Assembly (NCBI RefSeq): GCF_012489685.1
Contig: NC_080042.1
Coordinates: 15,142,150-15,206,149 of the forward strand
Length of the DNA stretch: 64,000 bases
Direction of reading: 5' to 3'
DNA from: Lotus japonicus
Taxonomy: Eukaryota; Streptophyta; Magnoliopsida; Fabales; Fabaceae
The translations under genes were made by a program, and so were the position numbers. Shown here one piece after another: positions 10,848 to 22,783 of the stretch (the first letter of the stretch is position 1; every line of letters begins with the position of its first letter). The notes under the pieces were generated by a model, which saw only the letters and a list, made by a program, of their open reading frames with translations, did not search any database and was not told the origin of the DNA.

Positions 10848-12812
10848 CTAAGGTTTAAGACAACATGAAACACACGTACAACTTAAAAAAAGTACAACCA
10901 TTAGAATCTTCATCATCAAGAGCAAGCTAGTAGAGCCCCTTAAAGAAATGTCCACATCACAAATCCGAATTTGAAAATTGCTAAACTTGAGGATGACTCG
11001 GTCACCGGGTATGAGTCTGTGTGCTTCCCATAAATTCCTCCATCCCCTCCCAAACCTAGCAACAGTGCCGTGAGAGCTTGAGTCATTTGACAAAACGATG
11101 ATAGAAGCACATTTTCCAGTTGAGCCCCTTAAATACCATGGAAGAGGTGTACCTTGATGAACAAACGAAGCTACATGACCTCTCACAATCTAGGAACATG
11201 GAAATATGCATCAATATTTAATTTAGCTTACCAAAAAGATTTTAATTTAACATTAAATATAAGTTTTTTTTTTGAATGCCAAATGAATGAATAAATAATA
11301 GCACTAGGTGTGCTATAAACCAAGTACTGGGGAGAAAAAAAGGAAACAACAGAGGAAAGAAGGCTACAGGAAGCCTTCATCTTACGAAGGTGTTGGTTAA
11401 TGAAGAGAATTTTGCAAGCAGAATGACAGTAGTCATTTCATATACAACTGGACGCCTTTCCATTAAGTTATACCCAAAAGGAATTTGGTGTGGAGCACCA
11501 TCCAACCTCACTGGTTCAAGGTGAGGCATAAGAGGAGGTTGAAGAACATGTACATTGGGTTCTTCCAACCCATGATCAACATATGGATTGTTGTTGCTCT
11601 CTCTATCAAGGTCCTCCACAACCTGATTTTCAACATGAGGCATGTCTATGAATATCTCTTCCTCATTTGGAGGAGGAGCATTCAAGTCAATAGTAATCAA
11701 AGGAGGATGGTTCAACATGGGCATTGCTAGGTCAGCTTGTGGAACATGGTTATAATTAATCAGTACTAACATATCATTGTATATAACAATGTAAAATCGA
11801 GAATCTCCTTTGAAGTTAAAACACACTAATGAAAACCTTCGATCCCATAGTAATCCATCAAAGAAGACCAACCGCCATACAAATGCGGGTCAGAGAGTGA
11901 ACAATTAAAAAGCACAACATGGTTGTTTCCAACCGGATCAGATATAGTCCACTCAGGACCCAACTGAGAATAATGCTTAAGCACAAATGGAAGTTCCAAC
12001 TGCGGTCTTTCCATTTTCACATAAATATATGAATTAGATAGATGAGAAGAATTGAACTAACATAAAGCTCACAATTTTTTTTTACTGTAACTCCACCTAG
12101 TATTCGTAAGACATACATTCAGGTGTAATTAATTAAGATTGGAAAGCTTGCCTTAACTCCAACTTACTTAAATCACCACTAAGTAAACACTACATTTTGA
12201 GATGATCTAACGTTACATAAATAGCATTCACTTCCAAGTATTATGCTCATTTCAAGCAATATTATTAAGTGAAGGCAAGCCAAGACGTCATTAATCACTG
12301 TGTAGATTCCTCTTGCATACAAATATTAAACATTAATTTTAAAGCATAGAACCCAAATTAACCTCTAGAAAAAAATATGAAAGCTTCTTGTAATACATTG
12401 CACTAAAACTGCATACTTGAGACTTGAACATTAAACATTGACAACTTGTAGTGAACAACCTCTTCAGGCAATGAACATTTTGTCTACAAATATCAACATA
12501 AAGGTAGGTTTTTCTTTGACTAAACGGTTGATAACAAAAAAATTGCATACTCTTTAAAAAGTCTTGGTAACGGCCAGCTCATTATGAGCATAATGGTATT
12601 ATAAACACATCATATCATTTTTTCATGAAGAGTTTGGAAGATCTTACAATACAGACAGTTCTAAAAAAACACATCATTTTTTCATTGTGAGATGAAGATT
12701 ACAACCGATTAATACAAATGACAATATATAAGTAATGTACCTCATCCCTATTCAACTTCAAACACTGAGTTCCAAGATAATGGTTTGCGACTGCTCCCCT
12801 AACACACCCCAT
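10848..12812 (-). pseudogene. B3-domain protein pseudogene, copy 2 (two B3 domains)
   Basis: Tandem paralogue of the B3 gene at 4898-6554, with the same exon plan: exon 1 12812-12741 (MGCVRGAVANHYLG..., 24 codons), exon 2 about 11999-11386 and exon 3 11189-10848. The second B3 domain is complete in frame across exons 2-3 (MTTVILLAKFSSLTNTF, then FGRGWRNLWEAHRLIPGD, RVILKFSNFQIRI). The first B3 domain is broken: the TGG codon that copy 1 still has is TAG at 11826-11828, and about one base is missing just after it, moving the frame. The copy-1 type acceptor AATAG is AAATG here, so exon 2 would need another acceptor (GCAG at about 12000). Different lesions in the two copies mean independent decay. 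The linker is shorter than in copy 1. A protein from the second domain alone cannot be excluded. Confidence 0.75.
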
Positions 12813-13539
12813 TCAGATTTCAAGCTTTTTAAAGAACAACTAATGAAGTAACTTTGGCTATGAACTTGTACGGGACTCTTGTTCTATTTGTATTGTGAAG
12901 AAGCTCCTTTTTTGGATATCTTTAAATCTGGCAGGGTGAATCGAATTAAGTAAAGAATGACGCATATTAATGCTATTTCATATCCAATGCAACCAAATAT
13001 GATGAGACAACAACCTTCCTCAATGCCTTAATATGATTAGATGTGTATCTCATCCCCCTATGCTTTGCCACCAAAATATTTAAGATGTGAATCCTTTTAA
13101 AGTCTACAAAAATCTCATTGCATTGAATGAGTATGATATTTTGGATGGAGGACAATTTTTTTATTCCCTTTGTTACACTAATGTGGGATCGGAATTTTGG
13201 AATTCTTTCGGTGCAATTTCATCTGTTCAAAATTTTTTGTTGACTACGGTTATCCACATAATTTAAGTGTTCATTCATTGATATTATTATTTCCATAAAA
13301 CCCCTTTATTTAATGCTAATTAATATTAAATAGAATGAATGAAAATTTTTGATCAACTAATTAGTGAGAACTAAAATATGTGAATATATGATGTAGTAGT
13401 TGGAATATAATATATTCAAAGAGCGCAAGAATGAAGGAGTATGATAGCACCCAAGAACACATTCAAGCCAATTAAATACTAGGAATTTATGCAATTATGT
13501 TATTCATATTTTTTATTCTTAACATTTAATTCGTCTCTC
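12813..13539. other. B3 copy 2 upstream region
   Basis: Homologous to the flank of copy 1. The dispersed repeat core recurs at about 13010-13165 (catccccctatgctttgcc). AT-rich with no gene seen. Confidence 0.4.
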
Positions 13540-14345
13540 CTCCCACATCCCACCTTTTTTCGTTTCTCCTCCTATTTCATCTGGTCTTCTCATCTATAAA
13601 ACATTCTCCAAGTTCTAGACCCCATTCACGACCCACACAACATCCCTCTAGTTTTTCCATATATTCTTCTTTCATCTATGGTGTTTCCATATTCTTGTCA
13701 TAAGAAAGTCTTCATCATCATTTTTAATTGGTTCGATCTCAAAACTCACTGTCATACTATTCACGTTAATTTCTAAGCCAATGAACTACACGAACACATT
13801 GAATCGAATAAATAAAAGAAGTTACGAAATCGCATTCTTCTTTCTTGTCAACATGGTCCTAATTAAATGGAACCAACCACCATAGTTAATCTGATAGGAT
13901 GTTTCTCTTATGCCTAATGTAAAATAGGTCATAATTACATGGCCCTATTTGTCTAACCTCTCACTTCACACTTTTTTCCCGGGTCTCCTCTTATTTCATA
14001 TGGTCTTCTCATGAAAAAATATACTCCAGGTTTCATACTCCATTCACGCACCACACAACATCACTATCTTTTTCCCTATCATATTCTTTTTCTATGTATG
14101 GTGTCTTCATCATTTCTCGTAAGAGGTCTTCCTCATCTATTTTATTTGATTCAAATCCAAAACTCATTGTCATGCTATTCAAATTCTTTGCTAATCCAAG
14201 GTACTGCACGTAAATATTAAAGCTAAAATAGATAAGAATGACCAAAATTTCCTTCTTCTTTTTTGACAATTAACACCTAATAGAATGGAACCAACCACCG
14301 TAGTAAATATGGTATGATGTTTTTCTCATGCCCCCATGCTTTGCA
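13540..14345 (+). repeat. Tandem duplication of about 400 bp (two copies)
   Basis: About 13540-13935 and 13965-14345 align over their length: both have tatttcat.tggtcttctcat, then ccattcacg, cacacaacatc and tatggtgt, then a segment ending in the dispersed B3-upstream core (ggaaccaaccacc). Each copy has a TATA-like stretch (ctataaaac near 13594 in the first) ahead of a pyrimidine-rich leader, as a plant core promoter would. No extended reading frame follows in either copy. It is probably the promoter and leader of further decayed B3 units. Confidence 0.55.
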
Positions 14346-14814
14346 GCCAAAAAATTCAATATTGGGTAGTAAATCTATTCGCATTTAATGGATATATTAA
14401 CTTAAATGGAGACAAACTTTTTTATTGACTTTGGTAGACTGATGCGGGTTCTAATTTGGGAGTTTCGGATTTGCAGAAGAGAAATAATTTGAACTTAGTA
14501 CTTAATAATATTAAGAAAACATTCTTTGATTTATATCCCTCTAAACTCATGTCTTTACATAATCAGTTTGTTATTTAATTGTATATTACTTTTTCTTAAA
14601 AAAAAAACAACTTTACTACCAATTAATTTAAGAATGAATATCAAATAACCTCACCTTTTCTTTCCATCCTTGTAAAAGTCATATTGAAGATAATTTCAAA
14701 CATAGTAAATAACATTGGCATTAGTAAAAATTTAAATAAAAAGGCTATTCATTGAACTTACAAACTTAAAACATTGATAAGTGCTTATGAGAGTTCATAA
14801 GGATAGTTAATACA
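14346..14814. other. Intergenic, 3' flank of RPA70-like copy A
   Basis: AT-rich. 14346-14430 completes the repeat core. 14730-14814 (aaaaaggctattcattgaa) matches the 3' flank of copy B at about 24712-24790, showing that the two RPA70-like genes share downstream DNA. No coding sequence is seen. Confidence 0.4.
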
Positions 14815-15020
14815 AACTTAGGACGCAAAGCATCTTAGGGTAAGTACTTAATACATATGTAGGCTGCATAGCAGCTTAGGGAAGGAACTTCATACAAACC
14901 TAGGCTGCATAGTAGCTTCAGGAAGGTACTTAAAACAAACATAGGCCGCATAGCAGCTTAGGGAATGAAACTAATACAAACTATGGCCGCATAGCAGCTT
15001 AGGGAATAAGCTTGAAAACA
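14815..15020. repeat. Minisatellite, about 41 bp x 5, beside RPA70-like copy A
   Basis: Five diverged units built around taggctgcatagcagcttag, each followed by ggaaggtactta...acaaac. They sit just beyond the stop codon side of the RPA70-like copy A and probably lie in its 3' untranslated region. The same unit occurs about twice at 24785-24870 beside copy B. Confidence 0.8.
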
Positions 15021-15088
15021 AAGGGAGAACATAAGAAGCAAACATAGTCCAACAGGCGTTCTTAACTCATTAGTGAATGTGAAATCTT

Positions 15089-18000
15089 TCACATTTTTTC
15101 CTTCTTAACCTTGATAGGGTACTTGTTCTTCTTCACTTTGACAGCTGAATGGTCCTCACCATCTGGAGAAGGCCTCCTGGACTGTATTATCTCTTGGGTA
15201 TCAGCATTCAGGTCTATTATTGTTGTGGTAGGAGTTTCAGGATAATTTTCATCAGAAACAACAACAAAATCATCCAGCAGATCCTGTGAAGAAAAAAATT
15301 GTGTTAGGGTAATGCAAATATTAATGGATAATGAACATCGAAAATTAAAACTCTAAATAGAAGATACCATGCCTTAACTACTTCAGATGTCTTCAACACA
15401 CTTGTGGGGGTTGTCACCACAAGGCTTGAACCGACACCAACCTTAATGCCATAACGATTCACTTCAGAAGGGTGTATGGAAAATCATAATATAAATAATG
15501 GTACCTGACACTTACAGTATTCCCAATATCAGCGGCCTTGAACTGCTCAATTACAACCTCATCAATACAAACGTGTTTCACACGAAAGAAGGTTCAAACC
15601 TCATTGGTTCAAACTTAAGATCAGTCAAGTTCTTAACCTTCAACTTGAAGAGAAATTGCTCACCCTCCAGATTAGATAATTCAACAGGGACTCCATCAGT
15701 AGACTCCCCCTAAGATTTTTGGTGAAAACATATAGGGTTGATATAGTTTGGAGTGTAAAGGTATTGTAAAGAGAGACTAAACTGAAACGCAAACCTTATC
15801 AACAACTTCAATCAACTCAACACATGTTTTCCCAACCAGAGCAGTTGCCTCCTTGTCAAAAAGGACAAAGGATTCGTCACCCGTGTTGTTAGAAACACAG
15901 ACTTGTAAACGATACCTAAAACATGATCCATACAATGTTCACTTGCCGCAGTTTCGGAGTTCAAGCAAGAGTAATAATTTAAAACATGAAATATTGATTT
16001 TACCTTGGGTAAACTGTGACAACATGAAATATTGACAGTTACAGCCTTCACAGAAAAAGATTTTCTCATCAAGTAACACTTTCCTATTACATTTGCAAGC
16101 AGTATACCACTAATCAACACCCTATATGTGGAGAATGGTTCCAAGGACAATGCAAAAGTAGCTCTGCATAACAAATTATGTAAACTTTAGATAAATAACA
16201 AAGGGATTGTATAATTATAGGTATATGAAGATAACCTTTGTACTATCCTTCATCTGGGAAATAGTCTTTCTACATGTGAGTATAAGGAAATCGTCTTTGT
16301 TGTTACTTGTGGTTGTCTTGCATTTTGTCAAAAACAACCTGATGTCGAAGCAGATGTTGTGACATCGTGCCTGTGACATTTGTCCTTGCGGGGCTGTTGT
16401 ATGTTGCATGTTTGTTCTGGAAGTTTTGAATTGTTTCACGTGATCAACAAGTTAGGGTTGTTGAAGAAGTTTCTATGTGTTATCTGCAATATATTATAGT
16501 GTAATCAAATCTGTTGAAGAAGATTTGATTTGGTTTAAATTGTAGAAGATTATATTTTTTTATTTTCAAATCTTATTTGATAAGATTTGGTACTGGTTTA
16601 AAAAGATTTGTTCCAGATCTGTTTTGTGGACTCTATTTTCGTGCAAGCCCATTGAAGATCAAGACATGAAGAACGGCTATTTAAGGAGGCTTAACCCTAG
16701 TTGCTAAGTGTGTGTTAGGCACCCAAGGATTGGGTTTTTAGGGTTGTGTGTTTGTGAGTCCTTGTTCTGTTATTTTGTACACCACTCTACTGCCTCCATT
16801 GATGATCATATGGCTTATAGTTGGTTTGTTTTAGTTGAGTTGTAATATCTTCAAACTTGTGTTGGTTATTATTTTTACCAATCACTGTGGCAGTGATTGA
16901 GAGAAAGTGAGAGAGGCTCTCATACTTAGGTCGATATACTAAGTAGAAAAACACTGGGTAGATTAGGAAAATAACTATGAACTGTGGTGTTCATGAGTGT
17001 CTGTAGTTCTTGAATCTTGAAATAGTGAATTTCCTTTCTTTGGGTGCAAACCCTCCAGACGTAGGTGAAGTTTCACCGAACTGGGTTAACAATTCTTGTG
17101 TCTTGTTTACTTATGCTTTTCAAGTTTCTGTTGTTACTGTTAGTCAGTTGTCGAACCGGTTGTCCCAGCATCGCGTAGAACATCTGTCCTGTGCGAGAAC
17201 CAGAATTTCAATCTTCCCCTGACACCTTCACTGAATCTTGAAGCTGGCTAAGAGTTTGACACCCACTATCATTGCTCTCCGAATATCTATACCCAATGAT
17301 GGCAAAAATGAATCGTAAATGATGATAAAGTATAGTTATACCTGAACTTTTATTATTGCAAACATCAATATACCTTTGTTGCAAAGTTTGAGCTAATGGG
17401 ACAGCATGATTAAAGACCATCTTTGTTGCTCCATGAATATTCTACAGGCTTATGTTTCCTTGGAAGTATTTCACCTTCGCAAACTGTAGAAGAATGACCA
17501 CGTTGTCCTTATCCCCAGCACCCAGGAAATTGTTGAGCTCATCCACATAGGGACCAAACAGAGTACACTCCAGCTTCACTCTACAATGATAAAATAGATT
17601 AGTGTTAAACCACGGAAACTCCAAATATTTACTACTAATTTTACGAAATTAACTAAAGTTCATACCCATTATTGTCAATCTCAATAACATTCATCTTTGT
17701 CCTTTTACCATGACTTTCGATAGACCTTTCAGCCCCAACTTATGATAAAATGCCTATCACATCTGACATAGATTGCATATTTCTATTAACCAGGGTCTTG
17801 TAAATTTTGAAAATATATAAATTCGGATTTGGTGCAATGAAAATTTACCAACTAAGAACTTGATATCATAATCAGGGGTTATAATATCAGGAAAGGAAAT
17901 GAATGTGTAAGGATCCGCGGTTATTTGCATTTGGTCCATTGGACGCACTCCAGTCTTAAACTTAAACGACAGCTTGAAGGCATGCCTAGTAGTCTTGTAT

Positions 18001-18400
18001 TCCCCAGAGTTTTCAACAACATCAAAGCCTGAGAAAGAGTACACTTTGCCATTTGTAAGAATCATCTCAAACTTATACATCAATGTCTTCTTGATTGTCA
18101 CATAAATCTTGCTTCCCTGCCCAATTAAAAAAACCAATAGATATATAGGAATTTATATTTTACATACAAAGTATAACATATTCAAGAAGCAGTAATTGGT
18201 TAACATACATGAGAATCAATGACAACCAGTTCAAGAGATAATGGCAGCTTGGAGTTGGTGAATCCTTGGGTATACCAAACCCGTATAACTTTCACCAGTA
18301 CCCTGGCAGACTCTTTGCCATATTTCAAATTCCCAACATTGTCGAAAAAGGTTGTCATTTTAGAGTAAGTATTGCACAGGTAATTAAAACCGGATAGCAT
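15089..18400 (-). pseudogene. RPA70-like (OB-fold) pseudogene, copy A
   Basis: RPA70 proteins bind single-stranded DNA. Traceable exons (minus): 18400-18209 (start MTTFFDNVG... at 18358 or an in-frame ATG at 18400), 18116-17849, 17762-17666, 17580-17374, 17290-17225 joined across an LTR to 16300-16236, 16163-16004, 15915-15795, 15709 to about 15377, and a last exon to TGA 15089-15091 with a K-rich tail. OB-fold blocks are visible (RTKMNVIEID, LFGPYVDELNNF, DDFLILTCRKTISQM). Exon 6 has a C-x-C...C-x2-C zinc ribbon (CKCNRK, FFCEGC) as in the RPA70 C-terminal domain. Lesions: TAA 17740-17742, TAG 17452-17454, LTR 16301-17224 in a coding exon, TAG 16122-16124, TAG 16110-16112, and a one-base loss near 15590. 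Clearly dead. Origin could be a host RPA70 family or a Helitron-carried RPA gene. Confidence 0.78.
16301..17224 (+). mobile_element. LTR inserted in a coding exon of RPA70-like copy A
   Basis: It starts TGTTACTTGTGG and ends ...cttcccctgaca. It carries a TATA-like ctatttaagg at 16678-16687 and pyrimidine-rich leader sequence, and has no coding capacity. Comparison with copy B, whose exon is continuous at 26150-26220, shows that DNA of about 0.92 kb is extra here. The flanking pentamers (tttgt, ccttc) do not match, so either the ends are off by a few bases or the insertion was followed by a small deletion. The family is probably Ty1/copia. Confidence 0.6.
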
Positions 18401-18778
18401 GGATCTCTATTTACAGTAGAAGGATAAATGATAAAATGGGGAGATTGAAAAATGGTGAGGAAGTCGTAATTCAACACAACCCAAATCAGGCAAGTTATGA
18501 GGGAGCATTAAAGAAAAAACCAACATAATAAATTATGTATTTATCAAAGTGTTGAATAAAAGAACAAAACTTGCATAATTAATGATGCATTTATCATAGT
18601 GTTGGTAGTTGAAGACATGCATTGGTAGTGACATCAAGTAGTAATGAAGTTGAAAGACTTAGCACTGGTAAGCATTAATGATTGGTTGTAAAAATGGCAA
18701 ATGAGATATAAGATTAACATAGACACGTTTGAGAAAAGCTTATCATCATTGTTCATAGTTTTATTACAATGTATACTT
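18401..18778. other. Upstream flank of RPA70-like copy A
   Basis: AT-rich 5' flank. From about 18545 it is strongly similar to 23338-23565 and, more weakly, to 28735-28790, so three copies of this upstream segment exist for only two surviving genes. No coding sequence is seen. Confidence 0.45.
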
Positions 18779-18925
18779 ATAGTCCCTTAAGGATAGATCA
18801 ACTGGTTAGAGCTTAAGATATAAGGGTTGGGTGGGATGAATGGTGAAGGGTCCCGGGTTCAAACTCGGAGGAGAGACTAATTTACTATCATTTCTAACAA
18901 CTAACATTTTCCTAATAAAAGAAAA
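18779..18925 (+). mobile_element. tRNA-derived SINE with 13-bp target duplication
   Basis: An insertion of 147 bp flanked by the direct repeat acaatgtatactt (18766-18778 and 18926-18938). The paralogous segment at 23552-23564 has a single acaatgtatactt with no insertion, an empty site. The body has an A-box-like tagatcaactggttagagc (about 18794-18812) and a B-box-like ggttcaaactc (about 18856-18866), as in RNA polymerase III promoters of tRNA-derived SINEs. The 3' end is A-rich (cctaataaaagaaaa). It inserted after the segment was duplicated. Confidence 0.85.
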
Positions 18926-18938
18926 ACAATGTATACTT

Positions 18939-19485
18939 TTAATCTAAAAGAGGTACCCAATACGGTTAGAGATAGTTTGTTAATAAGAATACTGTGTAGT
19001 GGAACCTTGATATTCTAATAAAAAAAATTTCAATTAAAACTATTTCCGAACCTTATCATAGTGCGTGAATTAAATACTCCAGTTTACTGGTTTCAGTGTA
19101 TTATCCAAAATCTACTATTAGGATAAAGGACTAAAATCAACAAATTTCGGTCATCTATAATATTTTTTTTCAACATCTTAACTTCCATAGCATTTTTTAT
19201 GAATCAAATAATAAGGTAAAATTGAAAAAAATAACTTTGCCATCTCTACTTACATGAAAATATTTTAATTAGGCTAATAATAATAATTGCAAATATTATA
19301 CGTTAAATAAATGAGCCCTGTAACCATTTGGATCCACCATCGTCCACCACATTTTGAGTAATATCGTTGCTTCCAAGACTCCTAAAAGTATTCTCGTAAA
19401 CATAATGTCGTCGTCCGCAAACTTGACCATGCCTTAGTTAATTTATATAACGCTCATCTATTTTTTCAATTGTCGAGTACCAATG
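18939..19485. other. Intergenic DNA shared with 23566-23745
   Basis: 18939 to about 19120 aligns with 23566-23740 (aatctaaaagaggtacccaa). The remainder is AT-rich without a recognised gene. Confidence 0.4.
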
Positions 19486-21610
19486 TATATTGTAAGACCC
19501 AGGATTTTAGAATTAAAATAAATTAATTAATTTCCACCTCACGCATAGGATTCTGTTTAAGCGTGAGAGGAACTCGACTTATGTTTGATGTTCGGATTAG
19601 TATAATGAGAAAGAAAGTTCAGGGAATGACTAAGAATAGTTCTATAGTCGCTATAGGTTATAACACGAGTCTTATTCACTTCCGCCTTAGGGCAAAAACG
19701 TTAGTAAATGGCTAATCTGCTCTTAAAGCACTGTAGAAACGATATTCAAAAATATTCAGAGGAATATAAGAATTTCTCTTATTCCTTTCCTTGACAAGTG
19801 TTTCGACACGAAACCCTGGACTGTACGAACGACCGATTTCAATTCTCTGAAGTTTGCCGAAACTAAATCCCTGATAGCTCAAGAACCTTTAAGTAAACAT
19901 TCGATGAAGACTTTTTCTATTCGAAGCTTCAAATGAAGATTCCACACTCGTTCACACATTTCTTTCGGTGTTTCCAATCTTTCTTCAGAAGGAAGTTTTG
20001 TCATCCGACATCAACTGCAAAAAGTAACTTTTCGGGTTAAATCGATTAACACCGTTAGCGAGTCGTTTGCTTAAATTCCAAGAAACCTATTTCGAGTTCT
20101 GAAATTCTGTCGCCGGATTCTATCTTATAATTCACAGAGGAATGTGCAGGAAAAATCGGAATCGCGAAATATTCATTTTCCCGCGTTTTCCATTTCCTAT
20201 AAATAGCTTGAAAAAAACAAAAAAAAAACATCACCACCAACACACACAACCCGCGGCCAAGGAGGAGAGAAAGGGAGGAGAGCTTTTCGCCGATTCTTGT
20301 CTGATCGTCGCACAGTTCGTTGCTATACGTAGCCTCGAGGTACTGATGCTTTTCCTTACCTCTGATCGTAAATTCTGTCGCTTTTCTCTATGTCTTTCTG
20401 TGCTCAAAGTTTCGAGCTTTTTGTAAAATTGTCCAAATAACTTGATTTCTTTGTCTAAACTTATTCCCTGCATGCCCAAGAGCATGTTTAGCGGATTACA
20501 TTTCGCCGAATCTCGTCGAATCGCCGCAGAACTTCAATTCTGCTCAAAATACCCATTTTATGCTGATGTTCTGCTTTTTGAATCAAAAACTCTCGACTGA
20601 GCTTAGCGTCAGTAGGATTAGTTGTCATAAACGTTGTGGGTATCGACCTCATCCAATTTATTTTTCGAAATTCTGACTTTGAGTTTCCGAGCTAAAAATC
20701 TTGACCAAAATACCCCTGTTCTAGTTTTCGATCCGATAATTTTTCTGAGAGTTTCCCTGGCCTAGATATCTCCTAAGAATACCTAGGAATTGATTTAGAT
20801 CGAAGAAAAAGTTCGGAAACCCTATTTTCTAAAGTGGCCGAAACCTGTTTGTTAGGGTACCGTGTCCAAAAATAATTTTTGGGTATGTATGGCCTGAGCT
20901 ATAGCGTAGCTCTTTCGATTGTCGAAATTTTGGCTTTGGTTTCGTGTCATTCCGAGTTCTGTAGCTCAAGTTATGCGCATTTTAGCAAATGAAGTTCTGT
21001 TGTCAATTCGTGCCTAAATAGGAACTCTGAAGTTTTAAAAGCTTTCTTTCCGGTTCCGATTAGTGTTATTAGATTGATTACTTCTAGTAGGTCTTGTGTT
21101 GATGATTGTGTTTCCTTGTTCTAGGTTCGCAACTTCCATGCACAACTTCTACTCACGAAGGTAAGGGTAACTCAGTTTTAGCGCGTCTTTGAGTCTTGCA
21201 TGCTTTTATCGCACTGCATGCGTTTGAGATGAAGGTGTTTAACTTGATTGACAATTGATTGAAATGTTGGCATGTTTTGCTATGTTGTATGCTTGCTTAT
21301 GTTGAATGTTTTCTAAGGCTTGTGCCAAATGTTTTCTGGAGGCTTCGGCCGAGTGAACTTATTGAGGCGTGTGTCTCCGTTTTCTGAGAGGCTTCGGCCG
21401 TTTACTGGTCTCTGTCATTACTGCTTTCTAGTTGATATGACAGGGTTATGTTTTCCAGCACTGAATTATTGATTCATCGCTCAATAGAGCTTGATGTGTT
21501 TATGCTTGTTAAAATTATGAATAACATGTGGTTATCCTGATTTGATTATTGAATTTGAGATTGTTGTTTGAGTGACTACTGAGTTGGATGAGATGTTTTG
21601 ATTTGCTTGA

Positions 21611-21888
21611 AGTGGTAGTGGAGTGGATATTTTCACATGACTATCCCGTCCTTCGAGGCGTTACTTAGTGACAGTGGAGTGGATATTTTCACAGGACTGT
21701 CCCGTCTTGCGAGACGTTATCAAGTGGCAGTGGCGTGGATGTTTTCACATGACTGTCCCGTCTTGCGATACGTTATCAAGTGGTAGTGGAGTGGATATTT
21801 TCACATGACTATCCCGTCCTTCGAGGCGTTACTTAGTGACAGTGGAGTGGATATTTTCACAGGACTGTCCAGTCTTGCGAGACGTTAT
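21611..21888 (+). repeat. Tandem repeat inside the solo LTR, about 57 bp x 5
   Basis: Units start agtggnagtggagtggatat and contain ttttcac.tgactnt.ccgtc...gacgttat. Units 1-2 resemble units 4-5 more than their neighbours, so a dimer was duplicated. Non-coding. Confidence 0.85.
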
Positions 21889-21889
21889 T

Positions 21890-22060
21890 GTTTGATTGAT
21901 ATTGTTGAGGATTGTCGATATCTTATTTGATGTTATATTGTTGAGGATCATTGATATCTGATTTGTTGTTATATTGTTGAGGATTGATGATATCTGATTT
22001 GTCGTTATATTGTTGAGGATTGTTGATATCTGATTTGATGTTATGTTGTTGAAGTTATTG
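21890..22060 (+). repeat. Tandem repeat inside the solo LTR, 36 bp x about 4
   Basis: Units read ttatattgttgaggattg followed by gatatctgatttgntg, with a decayed tail (atgttgttgaag). It directly follows the 57-bp array. Non-coding. Confidence 0.8.
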
Positions 22061-22783
22061 TTATCTGAATTAACCTATGCTGTTAAGTTATTGATTCCTG
22101 AGTTAGTTTATGTTGTTAAGTTTTGTTGGTATTTGTTTTAAAACCATATCGTTGATTTTGCTAATATGCTAATATGTTTAATTCTGTTAAATATATGATT
22201 CGATTTCATGATCGATAGGGTGAGTTGTCATCTATCCTGAATTAAATTGGTAGCTTACTTACCATGGCATGTATTAGATTTGAATAACATGCTTTTCTCT
22301 TTTATATGTGGTAATTGCATGGAGTTAACCCTTTCTATTTGCTATTTGTTGTTTGGGCGCTTAACGCTATTAGGCGATGGAGAGCCTTCCGCTGAAGTTT
22401 AGCTGTTCGAGTTGGAGACCGTGACTGTGGGCGGTCGAGTAAAGGTGGATGAAGCAGTTTGCTTCTCCCTTTTGTGGACTATGTCTGAGTTTCTTCCTCC
22501 ATCTGAAAACTCTGTTGTTTAAACCTTATTTTCGCCACTTGTCTAAGTGAGCGTACTTATTTTGGAACCCCGTTTATGGTGTTGTGAACTACTCTATGTT
22601 ATGTATATTATTATGTCGGGAAACAGGTTATTTAAATAAAGTTATGTAATGTTTCCAACCCTATGGTATTTAGTCTTTTTAAAAAAAAAATACCCTTGGT
22701 TTTTAGGATTTGCAATTAAGTTCTTAGATTAGACAAGTTTCCAATGTGACCCCTCAGTTGAGAAATTGGAGCGTTACATATAT

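Larger units (their letters stand above)
19486..22783 (+). mobile_element. Long solo LTR (3.3 kb) with tatat target duplication
   Basis: The LTR is 19491-22778 (3288 bp). It begins TGTAAGACCCAGG and ends GGAGCGTTACA, with tatat immediately on both sides (19486-19490, 22779-22783). A TATA box (cctataaatagc) lies at about 20197-20208, followed by a leader and a CpG-rich segment, fitting U3-R-U5. No protein of retroelement type is encoded; short open frames in it are not meaningful. TG/CA ends, the 5-bp duplication and the lack of internal sequence make it a solo LTR formed by LTR-LTR recombination. Such a long LTR starting TGTAAGACCC fits the Del/Tekay chromovirus style by memory; the lineage is not proven. 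Confidence 0.85.

Noticed and set aside
14815..15020. Regularly spaced repeats resembling a CRISPR array
   Set aside because: Units are diverged, the whole 41-bp unit repeats with no unique spacers, and the DNA is plant nuclear. It is a minisatellite.
18794..18866. tRNA gene suggested by A-box and B-box matches
   Set aside because: No cloverleaf can be formed, and a 13-bp duplication with an A-rich end marks it as a SINE.
20142..20485. Overlapping open frames near 20.1-20.5 kb
   Set aside because: They fall inside the long solo LTR leader region, overlap on both strands and match no domain.
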